From NCBI RefSeq assembly GCF_905171765.1, contig NC_053397.1, forward strand, positions 118,726,378-118,790,377: 64,000 nucleotides of DNA. Direction: 5' to 3'. Both the position numbers and the translations under genes were made by a program. How positions within the stretch are numbered: the first letter of the stretch is position 1; every line of letters starts with the position of its first letter. The DNA is from Bufo bufo. Its lineage: Eukaryota > Chordata > Amphibia > Anura > Bufonidae. Below the pieces are notes generated by a model. That model saw only the letters and a program-made list of their open reading frames with translations, was not told the origin of the DNA and did no database searches. Shown in pieces: positions 54,663-64,000 of this stretch.

Positions 54663-55770
54663 CTATGCTAAGTGTACCTGTGTGTGGTACTTCCGGAAAC
54701 ACTCCCCTAAGCATAGGGCAGGGTGGTCAGGGCAGTCAGGACAGAAATAGCGGGTGTCACGCCTTATTCCACTCCTGCTACAGACACAACATCTTTTTCG
54801 GGGTGACGGTTGGGTTGAGGTACCAGCAACGACATTGGGGAAATGTCGCTCGTGTAGACGGCTCACTAGACTGGTGGATGGGGCCACGGAACCTCATGGA
54901 TACAGGAGGTTCTCGATGATCTCTTCCTGAAATTTGAGGAAGGATCCTGTTCTCCCAGCCTTACTGTAGAGAACAAAACTATTATATGCAGCCAATTGAA
55001 TCAAATATACAGACACCTTCTTATACCAGCGTCTGGTGCGTCGGGAAACTAAATAGGGAGCCAACATCAAATCATTGAAGTCCAACCCTCCCATGTGAAG
55101 GTTATAGTCGTGGACTAAGAGGGGCTTTTCAATGACACTGGTTGCCCGTTCAATTTGTATTGTCGTGTCTGCGTGAATGGAGGAGAGCATGTAAACATCA
55201 CGCTTGTCTCTCCATTTCACCGCGAGCAGTTCTTGGTTACACAAGGCAGCCCTCTCCCCCCTTGCAAGAAGGGTGGTAACGAGCCATTGGGGGAAGCCCC
55301 GGCGACTAGGTCGCACGGTGCCACAGCAGCCAATCTGTTCTAGGAACAAATGCCTGAAGAGGGGCACACTTGTGTAAAAATTGTCCACACAAGGGTGACA
55401 CCAAGTCCCAGACTGTCTTCCCACTGCTCCCCAGGTAGTCAGGGCAACTGACCGGCTCCAGGGTCTGATCTTTTCCCTCATAGATCCGAAATTTGTGGGT
55501 ATAGCCTGTGGCCCTTTCACAGAGCTTATACAATTTGACCCCATACCGGGCGCGCTTGCTTGGGATGTATTGTTTGAAGCCAAGGCGCCCGGTAAAATGT
55601 ATAAGGGACTCGTCTACGCAGATGTTTTGTTCAGGGGTATACAAATCTGCAAATTTGTTGTTGAAGTGGTCTATGAGGGGCCGTGTTTTGTGGAGCCGGT
55701 CAAAAGCTGGGTGGCCTCTGGGACGGGAGGTGGTGTTGTCGCTAAAGTGCAGGAAATGCAGGATGGTCTC
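54663..55770 (-). pseudogene. piggyBac transposase, catalytic and Cys-rich C-terminal part
   Basis: Downstream part of the gene after the LTR insertion. NICVDESLIHFTGRLGFKQY holds the first catalytic Asp, VDNFYTSVPLF the second, and HMGGLDFNDLM the third. The C-terminal cysteine-rich domain (KRCCVCSRSGIRRDTRYFCP, DCPDHPALCL) follows at 54850-54680. A frameshift lies near 55400-55440 and a stop at about 54891, so the copy is dead even without the insertion. piggyBac transposase cuts and pastes precisely at TTAA. Confidence 0.9.
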
Positions 55771-56607
55771 TGTGACGGAACGCCTAGCACCCCGACCGGG
55801 TACCTCCGTCGATAGCTGCTCCTAGTGCTTCCAGAGGACTCCAAGCACTCCACTTGACACCGTCAGCGCTGCAGACCCCACGAACCGCCAAAGCTTGCTT
55901 GAGGTATCGCCGTCTCCTACCCACCCTGGACCTACGACTAGGCTCCAGGCTCCAGTGGGTGAACCTCTCCTAAATCCAGAGACAGGAACCAGGAACAAGC
56001 TCTTACAAGAGCTTATACTCAGGGGAGTATTGTGATATAGCAATCCCCAAGAGTGTAGTTATCCCATTCCCCAAACATGAGCCAAGACTTCATGAAGGTA
56101 TAAAAACAGGAACTCTTTATTTTTAACACACAAGCATTTTATACACATCTTCCAACAAGGTTACCACCCACAGGGTTTTGTAAAAACAGCCAATAACCAC
56201 GTACAATACACTCAGACACTCCCACCCAAAATCCTCCCCTCTGCCCGTGATAGAATTACCTCACACTGGGTTGATGCAATCATCACAGGCAGGCGAATAC
56301 ACAAAATCCTCTGTCCTGGAGACAACCGAGACGTAATTCAATTATCTCTCAGGAAAAAGGACATCACCAATACACACAGAGAGACAATGGAACAGACCTC
56401 CCTACTCAACGTATACAATGTCCCACCCTTTTCAATACACACAGACATTTAACATCCCAAAATGGCACGAATTAGACCAGGGTTTCAAGTTAGTCCAAGT
56501 CCTTTGTGAACAAATGAGGCCTGGCTGATGAGAGGGCCCATAATCCTGGGCAAGAGGCTGGTAAACAGGCCCCTCCAAAACCCAGTGGCGAGGTTGGTTT
56601 CGCCACA
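55771..56607 (-). repeat. LTR, 3' copy
   Basis: 837 bp, TGTGACGGAACG ... GGTTTCGCCACA on the plus strand. Differs from the 5' copy at roughly a dozen positions. On the minus strand GGGAGGGGGAGATG, just outside at 56608-56625, is the polypurine tract. Confidence 0.93.
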
Positions 56608-58050
56608 CATCTCCCCCTCCCAGTGAAGACTAACCAGGTACCTGACCTCACGGTCAGTACCTGAGTTAGTCTGGCAGTCCAACCACAACCCCATACTGGA
56701 CCTTTTGAATTTTGGGGCCTGGCTCTGTTCTGTATGTCCCCAGCTGTTGAGTGGGCATCTGCGACTCCTTGCTTCCTTGTTGTTCTCTAGCTTGGAGCTG
56801 TAGGTACTTTGTGGGCAGAGGCTGACTGTGCTCTGCCCAGATGCCAGCTCTTCCGCTGGGGTAGCCTGTGGGAAGTCCGGCTCTGGCGAAGAGGATAGGG
56901 GAGGGCAGAGGCCAGCGGCGCTCTGCCCTGATGCCAGCGCTTCAGCTGGGGTGCATGGTGCCAACTCCTGTTGGGTAGTAAATGAACGGTTAGGGCAGAG
57001 GCCAGCTGCGCTCTGCTCTGATGCCAGCTCTTCTGCTGGAGAGGGGTCAGTGGGGTTTAAAGCCTTACCCACTACCCTCAGTATTGGGCTGGGAGAGAGC
57101 TGTGGAGGGGGGCTATCACTTACTCCCTCCTCTGGATACCCCATCTGCCGCTGGGGAGAGAGACCAACTGTCTCCTCTCCCTGTAGAGTATACTGCCGCT
57201 GGGTAGTGAGACCGACTGTCTCCACTACCAGTGATTCTGGTTGTTGGTCCGTCATCTCTGCAACAATCTCCTCTCCCTGTACTCCCAGTGGTAGTTGGGG
57301 ATCTGGGCCGCCTGCCCAGCCACCCTGTTGGGCTGGTGGAGTGACTATGGTCCCATCTCCACCTGCCGACTGGGGTTTCTCCCAGTACCAGTCTATGAAG
57401 TCCCCTACCTCCACAGTTGGTGAGGAAGTAGGGGATACCTCAGCTGTGACTTGCCAGGGGAAGGGCTGCAGGTCTGGGCCTGGTATCCAACTGTCTTGTA
57501 TCTTACGCTGGGATTGAATGGAGCAAAACAACTGTTGATAATCCTGCTGTAGCTCCCACTCCCTTTGGACCAGAAAGGTCAGATCTGCCCTCACCCCACT
57601 AGTTGTAGGCCAATTGTGCAAGTCCCACCTGTAGTCAGTAATGTCCCAAAATCTAGACTCTTCTGTGCTCCCAAAGTCAATGTCTTCAAAAGACTCCCAC
57701 AATAAACCAGGGCAATTATATTCCTCACCTTCGGGCTTGGCGTACTCCTCCATCCATGGAGACTGTCGTACTGTGTCCCAGCATAGTGCTTGGTAAGCGT
57801 CATCCAGCCAGGTTTCCTGCGATACCAGTGTCTCAAGCTCTGACACCCACTCCGTCAATGGTTGCTCTCCCAGTAGAGGTAGTCGCAGCGCCAATCGCAT
57901 TTGCAATCTCTGCTCCTCACTGGGAAGACTCTCACCCCTCCGACGCTGCACGTCCTCCAGGGCATGGTGCCATACGCCTTTCCGCTCGGCATCCCTGTAA
58001 TCCGGGCGATCTTCCTCATGGAATGCTGTGCAGGAACCAACGGCATCCAT
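56485..58050 (-). CDS. Unknown 521-residue protein of the non-autonomous LTR element
   Basis: Uninterrupted from ATG 58050, about 100 bp after the primer-binding site, to 56485 inside the 3' LTR. I do not recognise the family. The N-terminal half is acidic and rich in Trp, Glu and Gln (WDTVRQSPWMEEYAKPEGEE, QREWELQQDYQQLFCSIQSQ), probably helical. The C-terminal half is Pro/Ser/Gln-rich with three degenerate repeats of PAEELASEQSAAGLCP type. There is no zinc knuckle, DSG, YxDD or integrase motif. By position it could be a divergent Gag-like protein; that is inference only. Confidence 0.7.
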   Translation of the reverse strand: MDAVGSCTAFHEEDRPDYRDAERKGVWHHALEDVQRRRGESLPSEEQRLQMRLALRLPLLGEQPLTEWVSELETLVSQETWLDDAYQALCWDTVRQSPWMEEYAKPEGEEYNCPGLLWESFEDIDFGSTEESRFWDITDYRWDLHNWPTTSGVRADLTFLVQREWELQQDYQQLFCSIQSQRKIQDSWIPGPDLQPFPWQVTAEVSPTSSPTVEVGDFIDWYWEKPQSAGGDGTIVTPPAQQGGWAGGPDPQLPLGVQGEEIVAEMTDQQPESLVVETVGLTTQRQYTLQGEETVGLSPQRQMGYPEEGVSDSPPPQLSPSPILRVVGKALNPTDPSPAEELASEQSAAGLCPNRSFTTQQELAPCTPAEALASGQSAAGLCPPLSSSPEPDFPQATPAEELASGQSTVSLCPQSTYSSKLENNKEARSRRCPLNSWGHTEQSQAPKFKRSSMGLWLDCQTNSGTDREVRYLVSLHWEGEMCGETNLATGFWRGLFTSLLPRIMGPLISQASFVHKGLGLT

Positions 58051-58148
58051 ATTGCTGTAGCCAGGGGCGCTGTACGGATGCTAGCGTTGCCCTCAATATA
58101 CTCCACGAACGGTGTCTCCGAGCTGCTTCTCCTCACACTAGGACGCCA

Positions 58149-58166
58149 TCCCACCGCTGCCACCAA
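58149..58166 (-). promoter_or_regulatory. Primer-binding site, tRNA-Leu type
   Basis: Minus strand reads TGGTGGCAGCGGTGGGAT, one base after the 5' LTR. From memory of vertebrate tRNA-Leu(AAG), whose 3' end is CCCACCGCTGCCA plus CCA, it is a full 18-nt complement. Confidence 0.8.
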
Positions 58167-58167
58167 T

Positions 58168-59004
58168 GTAATGGAACGCTTAGCACCCTGACCGGGTACC
58201 TCCGTCGATAGCTGCTCCTAGTGCTTCCAGAGGACTCCAAGCACTCCACTTGACACCGTCAGCGCTGCAGACCCCACGAACCGCCGAAGCTTGGTTGAGG
58301 TCTCGCCGTCTCCTACCCACCCTGGACCTACGACAAGGCTCCAGGCTCCAGTGGGTGAACCTCTCCTAAATCCAGAGACAGGAACCAGGAACAAGCTCTT
58401 ACAAGAGCTTATACTCAGGGGAGAATTGTGATATAGCAATCCCCAAGAGTGTAGTTATCCCATTCCCCAAACATGAGCCAAGACTTCATGAAGGTATAAA
58501 AACAGGAACTCTTTATTTTTAACACACAAGCATTTTATACACATCTTCCAACAAGGTTACCACCCACAGGGTTTTGTAAAAGCAGCCAATAACCACGTAC
58601 AATACACTCAGACACTCCCACCCAAAATCCTCCCCTCTGCCCGTGATTGAATTACCTCACACTGGGTTGATGCAATCATCACAGGCAGGCGAATACACAA
58701 AATCCTCTGTCCTGGAGACAACCGAGACGTAATTCAATTATCTCTCAGGAAAAAGGACATCGCCAATACACACAGAGAGACAATGGAACAGACCTCCCTA
58801 CTCAACGTATACAATGTCCCACCCTTTTCAATACACACAGACATTTAACATCCCAAAATGGCACGAATTAGACCAGGGTTTCAAGTTAGTCCAAGTCCTT
58901 TGTGAACAAATGAGGCCTGGCTGATGAGAGGGCCCATAATTTTGGGGCAAGAGGCTAGTAAACAGGCCCCTCCAAAACCCAGTGGCGAGGTTGGTTTCGC
59001 CACA
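58168..59004 (-). repeat. LTR, 5' copy
   Basis: 837 bp, TGTAATGGAACG ... GGTTTCGCCACA on the plus strand, with the TSD GTCTC just beyond. Confidence 0.93.
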
Positions 59005-59831
59005 GTCTCAAATCGTGTCCTGGACATAGCAGCAGAGAACATGGGCATCTGATGAATTGGATTCGTGGACCAATATGACCGCAATTCATGCTTTTTGGTT
59101 AGACCCATGTTGAGGAGAAGGCCCAGAAAAATTTTAATTTCGGAAACTTGGACTGGTTTCCACCGGAAAGGCTGGGCATAAAAGCTTCCCGGGTTGGCGG
59201 CTATAAATTGAGTGGCATACCGATTTGTTTCTGCCACGACTATGTCCAAGAGCTCTGCAGTCAAGAACAGCTCAAAAAATCCCAGTGCCGAACCGATCTG
59301 AGCTGTCTCAACCCGAACTCCAGACTGGGCGGTGAAAGGGGTAACTACAGGTGCGGCTGAAGTTGGGGACTGCCAATCAGGGTTTGCCAGCACCTCAGGG
59401 ACTCTAGGGGCTCTACGGGCCTGTCTGTGCGGTGGCTGCGACGAGGTAACTATTGCACGTGCCACCGTACCAGCTTCAACTGCCCTTCTGGTGCTCGCCA
59501 CTTTACCATGTTGTATGGCAGTGCTGGTACTAGGTCCAGGATGGGCTGCGCTGCTGGTGTATGCCTCACCACGTAATCCGACAGCGCCAGCCCCACTCTG
59601 CTGCCCTTGAAGCGGATCCTGCGCAACCTGTGGTCTAGTGACATGGGGCCGGGTACGCCTGGTGCTATCAGGGACCTCGACCTCCTCGTCCGAACTTTGG
59701 GTCAGACTGCCACTGCTTTCTACAGGTTCATATTCTGACCCGCTAGATTCATCAGATGAGGGTTCCCATTCCTCATCCGACTGGGTCAGAATCCTGTAGG
59801 CCTCTTCAGAAGAATACCCCCTGTTTGACAT
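59005..59831 (-). pseudogene. piggyBac transposase, N-terminal part
   Basis: ATG 59831 opens MSNRGYSSEEAYRILTQSDE, followed by a long Ser/Glu/Asp-rich tail typical of piggyBac. The DDE_Tnp_1_7 start follows: FFELFLTAELLDIVVAETNR, KIFLGLLLNMGLTKK and YWSTNPIHQMPMF, ending MSRTRFET at the LTR insertion. The Glu-Thr codons overlap the duplicated target GAGAC and the frame continues at 55770 (ILHFLHFSDN). Confidence 0.9.
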
Positions 59832-60767
59832 TTGGACTACTAAATTTAGGGGTATTCCCTAAGACTACCCAAGAAAAAAAGCAAGCCTGTCTTACAAATG
59901 GGAGGCTAGCGAAGTACCGGAGGCCGCTGCGATTGATAAAAAATATCAAAACTGATTTTTTTATCGCCGCAGCGCTTGTAAAGTGATTGTGCAGTGATCA
60001 AAAAAAATATTATTTTTTGTCACTGCGGCGGGGCGGGCGTGGGTGAACGCACGTGTGGGCGACCGATCAGGGCTGATCGGGCAAACACTGCGTTTTGGGT
60101 GGAGGGCGAGCTAAGGTGACACTAATACTATTATAGATCTGACTGTGATCAGTTTTGATCACTTACAGATACTATAAAAGTACAAAAGCTGATTAGCGAT
60201 ACGCTAATCAGCGACTGCGGTGTGGTGGGCTGGGCGCTAACCGACGCTAACTACCTAACCAAGGGGCCTAAACTATCCTAAAACCTATCAGTCAATACCA
60301 GTGGGGAAAAAAAGTGACAGTTTACACTGATTACTTTTTTCCCTTTCACTAGGTGATTGACAGGGGTGATCAAGGGGTTAATTGGGGTGATGGGGGGTGA
60401 TCTGGGGCTAAGTGTGGTGTTTGGTGGCTACTCACTGTGGTGTGTGCTCCTCTGCTGGGACCAACCGACGAAAAGGACCAGCAGAGGATCAGAGAAGCCA
60501 TTTAACACCTTATATTTATAAATATAAGGTGTTAGATGGCTTCTGATTTTGATTTTTTGAAAATCGCCAGCCTGCCAGCAACGATCATTGGCTGGCAGGC
60601 TGGTGACGGAATACTCCTTCAACTTTTGCCGGCCCGCAATGCGCATGCGCGGGCCGGCTCAGACCGAAATCTCGTGTCTCGCGAGATGACGCACGGATGC
60701 GTCCAGGAGGAATGAATCAACCGCCTCCAGGACGCATCCGTGCGTTAGGCGGTCCGGAGGTAGTTAA
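59832..60767. other. piggyBac 5' terminal region
   Basis: Non-coding, with GC-rich inverted repeats near the end (GCCAGCCTGCCAGCAACGAT... and GACGCATCCG... pairs). Related to 43785-44480 of the derivative. Confidence 0.7.
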
Positions 60768-60836
60768 GATCCAGCCATACTAAATATGATTTTTTTTGCC
60801 ATTTTTCAAGTGGTCTTAAACTTATGATCAGGACTG
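60768..60836 (+). mobile_element. Tc1 fragment, 3' terminus
   Basis: Matches 4275-4343 of the first Tc1 (GATCCAGCCAT, then TTTTTCAAGTGGTCTTAAAC and ATCAGGACTG) with TA following at 60837-60838. Together with 51950-52036 it is the host of the piggyBac insertion. Confidence 0.88.
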
Positions 60837-61984
60837 TATCTCACTTTGCATGTAATGAGTCTATCTCATATATTAGTTTCACCTTTTAAGTTGCATTACT
60901 GAAATAAATTAACTTCGCATGATATTCTAATTTTTTGAGTTTCACCTGTATTTATATATTATATATATAATTTATTTTTTCATCAGACCCCCTCAATCGT
61001 CATCGGACTTCATATCAGACCCCCCATGTCAGACATCAGATTAGAGCTCACATCAGACCTCCATATTAGATCATACTCCAGATAAGACTCCTCCATGTAG
61101 ACCTCAGATCAGACCCCCATGTCAGACCTCAGATCAGACCCCCACATCAGACCTCAGATAAGACCCGCCATGTCAGACCTCATATCAAACTCCTATATCA
61201 TATCAGACCCTCATGTCAGACCTCAAATCAGAGCTTATATCAGACCTCCATATTATTTCAGATTGCAGATCAGACCCCACTCTCCCCATGTCAGACCTCA
61301 GATCAGATGCCCATCAGAGATAAAAATAAATTCACTTATCTTTCCTGCTATATTCCAGGTCCGGTGGTCTCTGCTGAAGTATCCGATCTTCTCTGGGCTC
61401 CACGGTGCATTGGCACCTGGCTACACGCAGCGTCAGGTCATAGTGCTTTCTACCTACTGATGCTGTATGCATCAGGACAGTGCAGCGCCTGGAGAAGATC
61501 AAGCAGGGAGAGCTGAGTGCCGACGGCACTTCACTCCCATCGACTCCTACATACTAGTGTGTGCTTCCATAATTGAAGCACTAGTATTCGCTTTATAATA
61601 CACACTGATGTTTTCCACCAACTTGTAGTCTTATAAAGTGGAAAATAAGGTACATAAGCATAATAAGTGCTACTTTTTGGAATGCAAAGATCACTTTACT
61701 GCAGTTATCTGCTTATTATTACAGGCACAATTACACTGACAAAGAAAGATTAGATAGATAAATTAGATATAATAGTGAGGTTGATAACACAGGATCTACT
61801 AGTCGCAGTAGGTGATTGTTACAACTTATCTACTCCTTCCTGACCTAACAGCTTATCTACACCTTCCCGATCTCTGCACAGGTCACAAAGCATGCCTAGA
61901 AAACTCTCATAGAAGGCAGTTGAGGTCCCCTCCTGTCCATTTTTGCCAATGGCCCATGTTGGCTGTTGTGAAACATGTCTCTAA
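60837..61984. repeat. TCAGACC minisatellite element remnant and unassigned sequence
   Basis: 60840-60960 resembles a short dispersed repeat end (TTTTTTGAGTTTCACCTGTA). 60980-61320 is an irregular array of CCCATGTCAGACCTCAGATC-like units; about 61640 the complement of TACCTTATTTTCCACTTTAT resembles the TIR of the element at 39104. 61660-61984 shows nothing recognised. Confidence 0.55.
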
Positions 61985-62287
61985 GGCTAGGTTCACACCT
62001 GAGCATTTTACAGCGCGTTCCTACGCGCTGTAAAACGCTCAACAGGCAAAAAACAATGTTTCCCTATGGGCATGGTTCTCAGCTGAGCGCTGTAAAACGC
62101 CCTACGCCCCAAGAAGTACAGGAGCTTCTTTGGGGCGTATTGTCGCGCGTAACACCTCTGATTTTCATTGTACACCTCTGTGGTCAATAGCAAGAACACG
62201 CGTACGACCCGCGTTTCCAAAATACAAAAACGCCCCAAAATACGCCTTAAAAACACCTGTAAACAACGCTCAGGTGTGAACCCAGCC
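61985..62287. mobile_element. PIF/Harbinger-like foldback MITE, 303 bp
   Basis: Termini GGCTAGGTTCACACCTGAGC and complement of GGCTGGGTTCACACCTGAGC, with TAA on both sides (61982-61984, 62288-62290). Confidence 0.65.
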
Positions 62288-62410
62288 TAAATGCTGTTAA
62301 GAAAAGATCAGGCAAGATAGCAACCCCCATAAGCATGTTCAGGGAATAGAATTAAAAATACAATCAGAAAACAAAAAAATATAAAAAAGGATATGTGTCA
62401 CTATCTGGTT

Positions 62411-63405
62411 TTAAAGGGATTCTGTCAGCTAGTTTTACCCTATAGAGCTGAGGACATGCGCTGCTAGATCGCCGCTAGCACATCCATAATATACATTTCC
62501 CATAACTCTCAGTGCTTTTATTCAGTCAAAAAAACAATTTAATATATGGAAATTAGGCTAATAAGGAGCCCAATAGGCTGTTACGAACGTTTCAGGAGCC
62601 TAGCCACGCCCACTGTGAATGAGCTCAGCACCGTCCCGCATCTTCCGAATCTCCTCCTTGCTCCCCCGACGTCACACAGTTGAAGCACCATAATCGCGGC
62701 CTCATCGGAAGTGACGCGGCCTCATCGGAAGTGACGAGATCGCCAAGGAATGAGCTGGAGGAGGGTGTGCGTGCAAGCGCACATCCACCGGCTTAGCAAA
62801 GAATTATTGCAGCGCAAAATGTTTCATCAGATCTCCCTACCCCTGAGTGCGCAGGCGCCCACAAACCATCAGTTGCAGTTCATCTTTACCGCAGAGCTGA
62901 GTGCTGGATACCGAGCTCACCACATAGTAGAGCTGAACTGCAACTGATGATTTGTGGGCGCCTGCGCACTCAGGGGGAGGGAGATCTGATTAAACATTTT
63001 GCGCTGCAAAATCTCTATACCCCTAAGTGCGCACGCGCTGTGTACGAAGAACTTCTATTGCGGCGCTGCAATAATTCTTTGCTAAGCCGGTGGATGTGTG
63101 CTTGGGCAGTGCCGCTCACACCCTCCTCCAGCTGATACCTTGGCGATCTCGTCACTTCCGATGCGGCCGCGTCACTTCCGGTATAGACTTTTGGCAAGGT
63201 ATAGAGAATTGGCAGAACACCGGCACTGACATGCTGCGTACTTGTGCATGCGCAAGATTACGGGGCTTCAACTGTGTGACGTCAAGAGAGCAAGGAGAAG
63301 ATTTGGAGGATGCGGGGCAGATCTGGGCTCCTTCACTGTGGGCGTGGCTAGGCCCCTGAAACGTTCGTAAGAGCCCCTTGGGCTTATTACTAGCCAAGTT
63401 TGCAT
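62411..63405. mobile_element. Foldback TTAA element, right end displaced
   Basis: Starts TTAAAGGGATTCTGTCAGC. The arms are inverted copies, for example GGAGCCTAGCCACGCCCAC near 62600 and GTGGGCGTGGCTAGGCCCC near 63340. The right terminus is not reached because a Tc1 derivative is inserted at 63417; it may continue beyond the window. Confidence 0.75.
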
Positions 63406-63416
63406 ATATATATATA

Positions 63417-64000
63417 CAGTACAGACCAAAAGTTTGGACACACCTTCTCATTCAAAGAGTTTTCTTTATTTTCATGACTATGAAAATTGTAGATTCACAC
63501 TGAAGGCATCAAAACTATGAATTAACACATGTGGAATTATATACATAACAAACAAGTGTGAAACAACTGAAAATATGTCATATTCTAGGTTCTTCAAAGT
63601 AGCCACCTTTTGCTTTGATTACTGCTTTGCACACTCTTGGCATTCTCTTGATGAGCTTCAAGAGGTAGTCCCCTGAAATGGTTTTCACTTCACAGGTGTG
63701 CCCTGTCAGGTTTAATAAGTGGGATTTCTTGCCTTATAAATGGGGTTGGGACAATCAGTTGCTTTGAGGAGAAGTCAGGTGGATACACAGCTGATAGTCC
63801 TACTGAATAGACTGTTAGAATTTGTATTATGGCAAGAAAAAAGCAGCTAAGTAAAGAAAAAAGAGTGGCCATCATTATTTTAAGAAATGAAGGTCAGTCA
63901 GTCAGCCGGAAAATTGGGAAAACTTTGAAAGTAAGGGCTATTTGACCATGAAGGAGAGTGATGGGGTGCTGCGCCAGATGACCTGGCCTCCACAGTCACC
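63417..64000 (+). mobile_element. Tc1-like internal-deletion derivative, cut by window end
   Basis: Begins CAGTACAGACCAAAAGTTTG after TA. Same family and same internal deletion as 35566-36504, in the opposite orientation. Confidence 0.9.
63829..64000 (+). pseudogene. Tc1 transposase with internal deletion, partial
   Basis: ATG 63829 opens MARKKQLSKEKRVAIIILRN and EGQSVSRKIGKTLKVRAI, then an in-frame stop. A short sequence leads straight into the C-terminal catalytic coding region at the window edge (ATGACCTGGCCTCCACAGTC). The first two catalytic regions are deleted. Confidence 0.85.

Larger units (their letters stand above)
55771..59004 (-). mobile_element. Non-autonomous LTR retrotransposon with one unknown reading frame
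   Basis: Two 837-bp direct repeats with TG..CA ends bound a 1.56-kb interior. The 5-bp TSD GTCTC is at 55766-55770 and 59005-59009. A tRNA-Leu-type primer-binding site and a polypurine tract fix the orientation as minus. No protease, RT or integrase is present. The interior holds one long frame (56485-58050). It has the structure of a LARD/TRIM-like element mobilised in trans. Confidence 0.93.
52037..60767 (-). mobile_element. piggyBac element, interrupted and lacking one end
   Basis: The right end reads GACGCATCCGTGCGTTAGGC then GGTCCGGAGGTAG and TTAA (60764-60767), matching the outer end of the derivative at 43785. The left terminus is missing: sequence starts about 350 bp inside compared with the derivative. 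The transposase is on the minus strand (59831 to 54663), interrupted by an LTR element (55771-59004). Confidence 0.85.

Noticed and set aside
56828..57517. Plus-strand 229-codon frame opposite the unknown LTR-element protein
   Set aside because: It is antisense to a longer frame with consistent start, primer site and LTR orientation, and its composition reflects the reverse complement of Gln/Ser/Pro codons.
61960..61978. GTGAAACATGTC, half of a hammerhead-like core
   Set aside because: No CUGANGA-type box or pairing flanks found upstream.

Overview
This window looks like intronic sequence from a large-genome anuran amphibian (frog or toad). It is almost entirely transposable elements: T2/Kolobok-type TTAA elements with TTAAAGG termini, Penelope-like elements, hAT, Tc1/mariner, piggyBac, a Ty3/gypsy chromovirus, an L1/Tx1-type LINE and an endogenous retrovirus scrap. 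I see no bacterial operon structure, ribosome binding sites or CRISPR. The only recognised host coding sequence is one spliced exon (22536-22811, + strand) of a FOXRED2-like FAD-dependent oxidoreductase, so much of the window is probably intron of that gene. Family calls are from reading motifs, terminal repeats and target-site duplications (TSDs); no database search was possible.

Layout. 1-2.4 kb: a 53-bp minisatellite split by a hAT element (8-bp TSD) that carries its own 33-bp minisatellite. 2.8-4.3 kb: a Tc1 element. 4.4-12.0 kb: remnant of a Penelope-like element (PLE), interrupted by a TTAA MITE and by a young 5.3-kb chromovirus (6072-11388, minus strand). 12.1-19.5 kb: an L1/Tx1-type LINE on the minus strand, interrupted by a mariner with a complete transposase (13435-14484) and with its endonuclease-RT block inverted. 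19.7-20.4 kb: 3' end of an endogenous retrovirus, cut by a foldback TTAA element. 22.5-22.8 kb: the host exon.

23.1-34.4 kb: an 11.25-kb autonomous-type hAT whose transposase frame is split by a complete PLE insertion; that PLE's endonuclease is split by a 267-bp hAT MITE. 34.9-38.0 kb: a second large PLE piece on the minus strand with a Tc1 deletion derivative inside. 38.4-49.0 kb: a run of TTAA elements, several abutting and sharing one TTAA. 49.0-51.8 kb: MITE, hAT and Tc1 copies. 51.9-60.8 kb: a piggyBac inside a Tc1, and inside the piggyBac transposase a 3.2-kb LTR element with an uninterrupted 521-codon reading frame of unknown function. 61-64 kb: minisatellite-bearing element, MITE, foldback element and a second copy of the Tc1 deletion derivative running off the end.

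The elements do not form a pathway. Their value is as a layered insertion history that can be ordered by nesting and by exact TSDs. The most complete coding units are the mariner transposase, the chromovirus gag-pol (one frame with two stops), the PLE reverse transcriptase and the unknown 521-residue protein.
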